Of a stretch of DNA of 12,579 nucleotides, positions 6,762-12,579 are shown one piece after another. How positions within the stretch are numbered: position 1 is the first letter of the stretch; each line of letters begins with the position of its first letter. Made by a program: the position numbers and the translations under genes. The notes beneath the pieces were generated by a model. That model was not told the DNA's origin. It did no database searches and saw only the letters and a list, made by a program, of their open reading frames with translations. Source of the stretch: Candidatus Hydrogenedentota bacterium (GTDB lineage: Bacteria; Hydrogenedentota; Hydrogenedentia; Hydrogenedentales; SLHB01); contig PWNM01000636.1 of assembly GCA_003557825.1 (NCBI GenBank), positions 1 to 12,579 of the forward strand. The letters run 5' to 3'.

Positions 6762-8255
6762 ATGAGCGCCCAATCCGTCATCATTATTGGAGGTGGCTTA
6801 GGCGGCTTGAGCGCTGCGTTACACCTGCGCCAACAGGGGCGGGAGGTCACCCTGTTCGAACAGAACCCCCAGTTGGGCGGCCGAGCAAACCAAATCGTAA
6901 CGGACGGGTTTCGGTTCGACACGGGACCGTCCCTGTTGAACTATCCCTGGGTCTGTCGCGATCTGTTCGCTGCCACCGGCGCACGCTTTGACGACTATAT
7001 CACCCTTGTCCCGGTGGATCCGACGGTGGCGTTCCTGTGGCCCGACGGAAAACGGCTGGCTCTGTCAAGCGATATGGGTCGGCTCATCGAATCGTGCTCG
7101 AAGCTCGAACCCGGCGCAGGTCCCGGCGTGGTGGCCTTTCTGCGCGATGCCCGTATTAAATATGACCTGGCCTTCAACAAACTGGTCACCCGCAACGAAG
7201 ACAGTCCCTTTCGGTGGTTCAGTAAACTGAGTCTCGGCGAAATGGCCCGGCTAAGCGTTTGGCGCTCGCTCTACGGGCAATTGGGCAAGTATTTCCGCAG
7301 TCGGCATATTCGCGAGGCTTTGGGCTCCTACGGCATGTACCTGGGCGGCTCGCCTTTTGATCTGCCGGGCATGTTCACCATCTTACCCTATGGCGAAATG
7401 GCCTATGGTCTGTGGTTGCCCAAGGGCGGCGTATACGGACTCGTAGAGGCCCTGGCCAAACGCGGCACGGAAATGGGCGTCCAATACCACACCGACACCG
7501 CCGTGAAACAAATCGACACCGCCAACGGCGGCGTTCGGGGCATTACACTCGCAGATGGAGCCTCCCACGCCGCGCCCATTGTGGTGTCCAACGTCGATGT
7601 TCCCGTGACCGACGGGCACCTCTTGGCCCATGAAGATGCCGTGTCGAAACGCCGCCAACGCAGCGCCCGCATGCATGTCACGCCCGGCGTGGTGACCTTT
7701 TACTGGGGCGTGCGAGGCAAGGTACATGGCATGGGGCATCACACCATTTTTCTACCCGATGATTACCGCGGGGCCTTTCAGGACCTGTTTCGCAATGGAC
7801 GGATTCCTTCGGAGTTGCCCTTTTACATCAGCATTGCCTCAGAGACCGATCCCGAGCTGGCCCCCAAAGGTGACAGCGCCGTCTTCGTGTTGGTTCCCAC
7901 GCCCCGGCTCAGCATGCTCGGCCCCTGTGACTGGCCCGCGGAAGTGGATTCGATCCGGAGCCGCGTGCTGGAACGCCTGCGCCGACACGAGGTGGACCTA
8001 ACAGCGGATCGCATCGTCACCGAGACGGTTTACACCCCCGAAGATTGGGGCGAGCAGTTCGGGCTGTATGACGGCTCGGCCTTCGGCGCCGCGCATACGT
8101 TGTTCCAGGTAGGTCCATTCCGGATGCCCAACTTCGCGGCCGAACTACGGGGCATGTATTACACCGGCGCCAGCACGACGCCCGGAACAGGTATGCCCAT
8201 GGTATTGCTGAGCGGCGCCATGACGGCGGAGAGGGTGGCCAATCGTGAAACTTGA
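6762..8255 (+). CDS. crtI: CrtI/CrtN-family carotenoid desaturase
   Basis: FAD-dependent, membrane-associated enzyme expected to introduce the conjugated double bonds into phytoene or dehydrosqualene. The 497-residue length fits CrtI (about 490-510). The N-terminal dinucleotide fold is VIIIGGGLGGLSAA, with GGGLGG at 10-15 and Glu33 ending the second strand to bind the FAD ribose. GGRANQ and FRFDTGPSLL follow, as in all CrtI proteins. The C-terminal FAD/substrate signature is YYTGASTTPGTGMPMVLLSG at 466-485. There the usual THPG is TTPG, a variant I recall from some archaeal desaturases. GAGG (6752-6755) stands 6 bases before the ATG. It is the first of two CrtI paralogues in the cluster. Its place right after crtB suggests it does the main desaturation, but the number of steps is unknown. 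Confidence 0.9.
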   Translation: MSAQSVIIIGGGLGGLSAALHLRQQGREVTLFEQNPQLGGRANQIVTDGFRFDTGPSLLNYPWVCRDLFAATGARFDDYITLVPVDPTVAFLWPDGKRLALSSDMGRLIESCSKLEPGAGPGVVAFLRDARIKYDLAFNKLVTRNEDSPFRWFSKLSLGEMARLSVWRSLYGQLGKYFRSRHIREALGSYGMYLGGSPFDLPGMFTILPYGEMAYGLWLPKGGVYGLVEALAKRGTEMGVQYHTDTAVKQIDTANGGVRGITLADGASHAAPIVVSNVDVPVTDGHLLAHEDAVSKRRQRSARMHVTPGVVTFYWGVRGKVHGMGHHTIFLPDDYRGAFQDLFRNGRIPSELPFYISIASETDPELAPKGDSAVFVLVPTPRLSMLGPCDWPAEVDSIRSRVLERLRRHEVDLTADRIVTETVYTPEDWGEQFGLYDGSAFGAAHTLFQVGPFRMPNFAAELRGMYYTGASTTPGTGMPMVLLSGAMTAERVANRET

Positions 8256-9021
8256 ACGCCATGGCAAGGGACCTCAAACCTTTCTGGGCATCCACGGATG
8301 GGCAGGGAGTCGACATACGTTTCGCCGGGTGATTAGGCACATGCCCGAGAGCGCCTCCTTCTACGGTTGCGACCTGCCGGGCTACGGAGACACCCAACGG
8401 CCCGAGCGACTCGACCGCGATGCGGTGATGGCTGCCATTATCGAGGCCATGGGCGAGATTGCCGACCCAAACCTCACGCTCGTGGGCAATTGCGGCGGCG
8501 CGTTGTTGGCCCTCGAGGCGTTGCGACTGGCTCCGGATTACGGCACACGAGCCGTACTCATCGATCCCTTCGCCTACCCCCCGCTGTACTTCCGTATCTT
8601 TACCTGGGGCTCGTTCGGCCGATATGCCTACCTGTCGACGTTCGCAAATCCGCTCGGTCGGCTCTTCACGAACGGCGCTCTCCGTCGCAATCGCACGGGT
8701 ACCACCAACCTGACCTCGGCCTTTCGCGCTGTGGACCACGACGTCGCTCTTGACTATATCCGGCTGCTCTGCAGCTTTGAACATGCCAGCCGATTTGCCG
8801 GTATGCAGAACCCGGTGGACATCGTCTTCGGCGAACGAACTTTTGCCGCCATCCGACGCTCCTTGCCCATCTGGCGTGAGGTGTTACCGAATCTGCGCTG
8901 TACCGAGCTACGCGGCGCGGGCCACGAACCCATCCGAGAAGCCACCGAACAATTGGCCGAGGTAATATTCGAGACCGCCCCGACAACATCAGCCTCTCCG
9001 GCAGCGGAGGCGTCATGTTGA
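8245..9021 (+). CDS. Alpha/beta hydrolase with cysteine nucleophile, carotenoid-cluster associated
   Basis: The 258-residue protein has the alpha/beta hydrolase layout: LGIHGWAGS (oxyanion-hole HG at 17-18), DLPGYGDT (43-50), nucleophile elbow VGNCGGALLA (80-89), a strand ending in LIDP (105-108), and GAGHEP with the likely catalytic His227. At the elbow the usual Ser of GxSxG is Cys83 (codon 8491-8493). At the usual acid site after strand 7, FGERT has Thr199 where Asp is expected. Asp107 at the end of the LIDP strand could replace it. No signal peptide is seen. The start is GTG, 9 bases after GAGGG (8231-8235), and overlaps the desaturase gene by 11 bases; no in-frame ATG is close. Cys nucleophiles are known in PHA synthases and dienelactone hydrolases of this fold. 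An acyltransferase or esterase acting on the carotenoid is possible, but the substrate is unknown. Confidence 0.82.
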   Translation: MKLERHGKGPQTFLGIHGWAGSRHTFRRVIRHMPESASFYGCDLPGYGDTQRPERLDRDAVMAAIIEAMGEIADPNLTLVGNCGGALLALEALRLAPDYGTRAVLIDPFAYPPLYFRIFTWGSFGRYAYLSTFANPLGRLFTNGALRRNRTGTTNLTSAFRAVDHDVALDYIRLLCSFEHASRFAGMQNPVDIVFGERTFAAIRRSLPIWREVLPNLRCTELRGAGHEPIREATEQLAEVIFETAPTTSASPAAEASC

Positions 9022-10184
9022 TCCTCGGTTGGGTATTGCTTGTACCGGCGGCTTTGGTCTTCGCCGTCGCCCTGTGGAACATGCTGGCGTGGCCGGCAGT
9101 TGGCTTTGGTACGGTTGAGGACAACGGCCAGGTGTCCGTGTTGATCCCCGCCCGCAACGAAGCCGCCACCATTGATGACTGCATCGCCTCCGCCCTCGAA
9201 CAGGGGGACATCATCGGCGCGGTATGGGTCTACGACGACCATTCGACCGATGCCACGGCCGAGCATGTTCGTGCCTGGGCTGAAAAAGATTCCCGCGTCC
9301 GTCTGTGCCCGCCCAAACCGTTGCCGCCCGACTGGTGCGGCAAGCCCTTTGCATGCGCCCAACTGGCAGATGCAGCGGAAACGCCGTGGATGCTGTTTCT
9401 CGATGCGGATGCCCGTCTTGAGCCCGGAGCCGTACGGCGATTGGTTGCCGAAGCCGAAGCACGAGGCGTAACGTTGCTGGCTCCCTGGCCGGGGATCGTG
9501 TGCGGCGGATTTTGGGAAAAGGCACTCATGCCGCTGCTGAACTTTTGCGTGTTTACCTTTTTCCCCGCCCCATTGGCCCTCCGGCGAAGGGACACGAACA
9601 TGGGCCTGGCCCACGGGGCATGCATACTTGCTCAGCGAGAAGCTTATCATGCGGTAGGCGGCCACGGCGTCGTGCGCAACGAATTGTTCGAAGACACCTG
9701 GCTGGCACGACGGTGGCGCGAGGCCGGACAGCCCAGCGCCTGCCTCGACGGTAGTCGCGTAGTGCGAGTCCGCATGTACGATTCCTTCGCGGCTATCTGG
9801 TTCGGATTCATGAAAAACTTCCGACCCGCGTTTCGACGGGAATCCCGGTTCTGGATGTTTTGGGGATTCCATGCCCTGTGTATTTGGGTTCCCTTTGCGC
9901 TCCTTCCGGCGGCCTGGGCAACGGGACAGGCGGGACCCCTGCTCGCAGCGGTAGCATGCGTGTTGGGCTCCCGGATGATCATGGCTTGGCGCTTCCGCTA
10001 CCCTTGGTGGTCTGCCTTGCTCCATCCGCTGGCGGAGAGCCTGTTCCTGGCCCTTGGGCTGGCATCTTGGCGACGTTGGCGACTCGGAGAGGGCGTGGCC
10101 TGGAAAGGTCGGGTCTACGGTCCAACAACAAAGGTGGAGGCAACGGATACCATAGCAACGGAGGAACGGCCCCATGCCGGATAA
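9015..10184 (+). CDS. Membrane GT2 glycosyltransferase, CruG/CrtQ-like, likely acting on a carotenoid
   Basis: Family 2 glycosyltransferase of 389 residues. A hydrophobic N-terminal anchor (about 1-24) is followed by the GT-A domain. Its features are VSVLIPARNEA (40-50), YDDHSTD (73-79) for the nucleotide sugar, LPPDWCGKPFAC (103-114), the metal-binding DAD (130-132), the catalytic-region FEDTW (225-229) and RMYDSFAAIWFGFMKN (253-268). Two or three further hydrophobic segments follow at about 277-350. The LPPxWxGKPxA motif and the RMY...W..G..KN block resemble carotenoid glycosyltransferases such as CruG and CrtQ. GGAGG (9006-9010) precedes the ATG by only 4 bases. The gene overlaps the hydrolase by 7 bases and the next desaturase by 11. 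The likely role is glycosylation of a hydroxylated or carboxylated carotenoid at the inner membrane. The sugar donor is not known. Confidence 0.85.
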   Translation: MLILGWVLLVPAALVFAVALWNMLAWPAVGFGTVEDNGQVSVLIPARNEAATIDDCIASALEQGDIIGAVWVYDDHSTDATAEHVRAWAEKDSRVRLCPPKPLPPDWCGKPFACAQLADAAETPWMLFLDADARLEPGAVRRLVAEAEARGVTLLAPWPGIVCGGFWEKALMPLLNFCVFTFFPAPLALRRRDTNMGLAHGACILAQREAYHAVGGHGVVRNELFEDTWLARRWREAGQPSACLDGSRVVRVRMYDSFAAIWFGFMKNFRPAFRRESRFWMFWGFHALCIWVPFALLPAAWATGQAGPLLAAVACVLGSRMIMAWRFRYPWWSALLHPLAESLFLALGLASWRRWRLGEGVAWKGRVYGPTTKVEATDTIATEERPHAG

Positions 10185-11640
10185 AAAGGCCATCGTTATC
10201 GGCGGCGGACTGGGCGGTTTGGCGGCGGCCTTGCGTCTATCGGCGGCAGGGTGGCGCGTAACCCTGTGCGAACAAAGCGCCTCCCTCGGCGGGAAAATGA
10301 ACGAGCGGCGCTCGGAAGGATTCCGTTTCGATACGGGCCCCTCCCTCGTTACCATGCCGTGGATATTTGAGGAGTTTTTCGAAACGCTCGGCCTCCGGTT
10401 ACGCGACCATCTTGAACTGACCCCTTTACGCCCCCTCGCGCGCTACGCCTTCGCCGACGGGACCACCTTCGATTACACCACCGAAATGCCCGCCTGGTTC
10501 GACACCATCCGCCGACTCGAACCGGCTGATGTAGACGGCTTTCTGCGCTACATGCGGTTGGGCGCCCGGTTGTATGAGCTGTCCCGGGGGACCTTCTTGC
10601 GACGGCCCATGACCGATCCGCCCGACGGTGTAGCCTTGGCCGCCATGACCCATTTCCCGCTCCGACACGCCTGGGGCAACTACGATGAAACCGTACGGCA
10701 TCATTTCCACGATCCGCGCCTCCGGCAACTGTTCAACCGCTATCCGACCTATGTCGGCTCGTCGCCCTATCGATGCCCTGCGACCCTCACGCTTATCCCT
10801 TTCATCGAGTATGCCTTCGGCGGTTGGTATGTTCAGGGGGGGTTGTATCGTATGATTGAGTGCCTCGCTGAAATCGCCCGCCAGCGCGGAATCGAGATTC
10901 GGCTTGAATCTCCCGTAGCCGCCATCGAACATCGGATGCGACGGATAACAGGCGTACAATTGGCTTCCGGTATTGGATTGCCGGCCCATGCGGTCGTGCT
11001 CAACGGCGACGCCTCGACGGCTCCGATTCTGCTCGGTGAGACCACCAATGCCCTTCCCATCACCGAACGTTCCCTGTCGGGGTTGGTATTTTTGATCGGC
11101 GTCGGTCGAAAGCTCCCCGAGCTTCACCATCACAATGTCTATTTCTCTGCGGATTACCCTGCCGAGTTTGGCCAGTTGTTCGACGACCGGGTATTTCCCA
11201 ACGATCCGACGGTCTATGTCAATGTGCCGAGCCGCAGCGATCCGACCTGTGCGCCGAAATCGGGCGAGACCTTGTTCGTCATGGCCAATGCCCCGGCCTC
11301 CGACCTGCCGTGGGACGACCATACCGTGACCTACGCCCGAGGCTGCGTCATGGAACGCTTGCGATCCAATGGATTCCCCGATATCGAGTCAGACATCGTC
11401 ACGGAACAGGTTATAACGCCCCAGCATATGGCGGCGCGTTATGGCATGCCCGGTGGGGCCATCTACGGACGGCACAGTCATGGCTGGCGCCGGGCCTTTT
11501 GGCGGCAACCAAATCGCGACGGATACTACAAAGGCCTTTATTATGTAGGCGGCGGTAGCCACCCGGGCGGGGGTACGCCCATTGTGTTGCTTTCCGCCCA
11601 AATCGTTACGGAGTTGATGCAACGGTATGAAGCGAACTGA
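10174..11640 (+). CDS. Second CrtI-family enzyme (CrtD / CrtNb-like carotenoid desaturase or oxidase)
   Basis: A 488-residue FAD enzyme paralogous to the desaturase at 6762. It has AIVIGGGLGGLAAA (GGGLGG at 10-15), Glu33, LGGKMNE and FRFDTGPSLV. The C-terminal signature YYVGGGSHPGGGTPIVLLSA is at 456-475. The SHPGGG form resembles CrtD (3,4-desaturase on 1-hydroxy carotenoids) and CrtNb/CrtP-type end-group oxidases more than phytoene desaturase. With a CruF hydratase encoded next, a CrtD-like role (further desaturation beside a tertiary hydroxyl) is the best guess. An aldehyde-forming oxidase is the main alternative. The Shine-Dalgarno GGAGG (10160-10164) is 9 bases before the ATG, within the end of the glycosyltransferase gene; the two overlap by 11 bases. 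The family call is firm, the exact reaction is not. Confidence 0.85.
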   Translation: MPDKKAIVIGGGLGGLAAALRLSAAGWRVTLCEQSASLGGKMNERRSEGFRFDTGPSLVTMPWIFEEFFETLGLRLRDHLELTPLRPLARYAFADGTTFDYTTEMPAWFDTIRRLEPADVDGFLRYMRLGARLYELSRGTFLRRPMTDPPDGVALAAMTHFPLRHAWGNYDETVRHHFHDPRLRQLFNRYPTYVGSSPYRCPATLTLIPFIEYAFGGWYVQGGLYRMIECLAEIARQRGIEIRLESPVAAIEHRMRRITGVQLASGIGLPAHAVVLNGDASTAPILLGETTNALPITERSLSGLVFLIGVGRKLPELHHHNVYFSADYPAEFGQLFDDRVFPNDPTVYVNVPSRSDPTCAPKSGETLFVMANAPASDLPWDDHTVTYARGCVMERLRSNGFPDIESDIVTEQVITPQHMAARYGMPGGAIYGRHSHGWRRAFWRQPNRDGYYKGLYYVGGGSHPGGGTPIVLLSAQIVTELMQRYEAN

Positions 11641-12370
11641 ACTACGGCGCTACACACTCTATGCCCTCTATGGAATCTATGCCTTCCTATGGGCAGGCGG
11701 CGTCCACTCGTATGTGTTCACCGACGGCCCGCCTGACCACCTTGCTTGGGCCGGCACGCTGTTCATGACCCTCGCCGCGGTGCTAGTACTTATGCACGCA
11801 TCGACGGCCATGCGCCTACGATTGCTCGCCGCGGGCATAGTCGGGTATTTGGTCGAGATCCTCGGCGTCTTTACCGGCATTCCTTTTGGCGGTTATGAAT
11901 ACACTCAGGCCTTCGCGCCCCTCTTGTTCGAAGTCCCTTTGGTGATGATCGCGGCGTGGCTGGTTCTGGCCGCGTACATCGCGGCATTGTTGGGTCCTGT
12001 ACTCGGTCGGGGATTGCGAGGCATCCTGCTTACTGCGGCGGCTCTCACCCTCATCGACTTCGTCCTCGATCCCGTCGCTGCCGGCCCCATGGAACTCTGG
12101 CGTTGGGATGCGCCTGGGGTCTATTTCGGTATTCCCTGGTCCAATTTCGCCGGATGGTATGTCACAAGCGTGGTGGTGATGGCCATCGTCCTGTGGAAGG
12201 CTCCGCCGGTTCGTAGCGCGGCCGCTCTCCATCGCATTGGCCTAAGTATCGTCGCCTTCTTCACCGCCGTCGCCTTCGGTACAGGCCTCCTCCTCCCCGC
12301 CGCGGTTGGTCTGGCCCTCTGTGTGGGACATGGTATTTTGCGGTTCACAGACTCGGCTCCGACGCGATAG
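11627..12370 (+). CDS. cruF: CruF-type carotenoid 1,2-hydratase (DUF422 membrane protein)
   Basis: Polytopic inner-membrane protein of 247 residues with about seven hydrophobic helices and little else. The family hallmarks are clear: VEILGVFTGIPFGGYEY (76-92), LIDFVLDPVA (142-151), and the WRWDAPGVYFGIP stretch leading into PWSNFAGW (170-177). Known CruF proteins (cyanobacteria, Deinococcus) add water to the psi end of a carotenoid to give a tertiary 1-hydroxyl, and the conserved acidic residues are thought to matter. The gene starts inside the second desaturase gene with a 14-base overlap. The best GGAG (11610-11613) is 13 bases from the ATG, so translation is probably coupled. It is the last recognisable gene of the cluster. 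A hydroxyl made here could be the target of the glycosyltransferase encoded two genes upstream. Confidence 0.9.
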   Translation: MKRTELRRYTLYALYGIYAFLWAGGVHSYVFTDGPPDHLAWAGTLFMTLAAVLVLMHASTAMRLRLLAAGIVGYLVEILGVFTGIPFGGYEYTQAFAPLLFEVPLVMIAAWLVLAAYIAALLGPVLGRGLRGILLTAAALTLIDFVLDPVAAGPMELWRWDAPGVYFGIPWSNFAGWYVTSVVVMAIVLWKAPPVRSAAALHRIGLSIVAFFTAVAFGTGLLLPAAVGLALCVGHGILRFTDSAPTR

Positions 12371-12411
12371 CCAAGCGGATTCATGCCTTCCGTTTATGAT
12401 AGGCTACCAGC

Positions 12412-12431
12412 TTCATTTTGACTGAAATGAA
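12412..12431. repeat. Inverted repeat upstream of the last gene
   Basis: TTCATTT (12412-12418) and AAATGAA (12425-12431) are perfect 7-base arms with a 6-base centre. The AT-rich arms stand out in GC-rich sequence. A -10-like TATGAT lies just before it (12395-12400), but no -35 was found. It could be an operator for the downstream gene or a weak terminator for the carotenoid operon; there is no T-run after it. Confidence 0.45.
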
Positions 12432-12461
12432 AGACGAACGCACACACAAGAAGGTCTGACC

Positions 12462-12579
12462 ATGCCCCTTAGCATCGCCCTAACATGCGCTCTGGCCGCC
12501 ATTTGCGGTGGAACAGACACACAAACCGAGGGGGAATCCCCTTTTCGAGATATCCACGTCGAAGACGGCGTGTTTCGTT
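12462..12579 (+). CDS. Start of an unrecognised gene (3' end outside window)
   Basis: An open frame of 39 codons runs from the ATG at 12462 to the window edge. AAGG (12451-12454) stands 7 bases before the ATG. Residues 1-15 (MPLSIALTCALAAIC) are hydrophobic and the next segment is polar and acidic (GGTDTQTEGES), which suggests a short signal peptide and an exported protein. However, no Lys or Arg precedes the hydrophobic stretch, which is unusual for Sec signals. Cys15 follows AAI, which is not a good lipobox. I do not recognise the family. The gene is separated from cruF by 91 bases with an inverted repeat, so it may be a new transcription unit. Confidence 0.6.
   Translation, partial: MPLSIALTCALAAICGGTDTQTEGESPFRDIHVEDGVFR

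Noticed and set aside
8754..10355. A long open frame on the minus strand (about 530 codons) opposite the glycosyltransferase
   Set aside because: It lies opposite genes with clear families and motifs, its translation shows no recognisable domain and is rich in Arg, Pro, Gly and Ser, and long shadow frames are common in GC-rich DNA.
12462..12579. Lipoprotein signal at the start of the last gene
   Set aside because: The residues before Cys15 are A-A-I, not a lipobox with Gly, Ala or Ser before Cys, and no basic residue precedes the hydrophobic stretch.
1..12579. CRISPR arrays, tRNA or rRNA genes, insertion sequences, phage or toxin-antitoxin genes
   Set aside because: No spaced direct repeats, no tRNA-like folds, no transposase or integrase motifs and no paired small genes were seen. 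Almost all of the window is accounted for by the listed genes.

Overview
The window is a densely coded stretch of a bacterial chromosome, GC-rich by eye, with every supported gene on the + strand. It has two parts. Positions 1-5608 carry core-metabolism genes. Positions 5754-12370 carry a compact carotenoid gene cluster. The last 118 bases hold the start of one more gene. The core genes look Gram-negative: a CTC-type ribosomal protein L25 between prs and pth, and a bacterial accD-folC pair. The phylum cannot be fixed by reading alone. A lineage such as Hydrogenedentota, Planctomycetota or another deep-branching Gram-negative group is possible, but this is only an inference.

Region 1 (1-2476) holds the 3' part of ribose-phosphate pyrophosphokinase (prs), then L25/CTC (rplY), peptidyl-tRNA hydrolase (pth) and the acetolactate synthase small subunit (ilvN/ilvH type). 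All are tightly spaced and probably co-transcribed. A 201-bp gap (2477-2677) contains hairpin potential and a possible promoter. It leads into a coiled-coil C4 zinc-ribbon protein with a TTG start, then accD and folC (up to 5608). This part supplies PRPP, ribosome function, branched-chain amino acid control, malonyl-CoA and folate polyglutamylation.

Region 2: a 145-bp gap (5609-5753) separates folC from the carotenoid genes. It holds a possible weak terminator, a sigma70-like promoter whose -10 lies inside a perfect short palindrome, and a second small hairpin. Then follow a phytoene/dehydrosqualene synthase (crtB), a CrtI-family desaturase, an alpha/beta hydrolase with a cysteine nucleophile, a membrane GT2 glycosyltransferase of the CruG/CrtQ kind, a second CrtI-family enzyme, and a CruF-type membrane hydratase. 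From the first desaturase onward each gene overlaps the next by 7-14 bases, so this is one transcription and translation unit.

The cluster reads as a pathway: condensation of two prenyl diphosphates, desaturation, hydration of an end group (CruF), a further desaturation or oxidation (second CrtI-like enzyme), and glycosylation. No lycopene cyclase and no prenyl diphosphate synthase is visible, so the simplest product is an acyclic, glycosylated carotenoid. The C30 or C40 chain length is not decidable from sequence reading. The most unusual component is the cysteine-nucleophile hydrolase, which might add or remove an acyl group. That role is a hypothesis.
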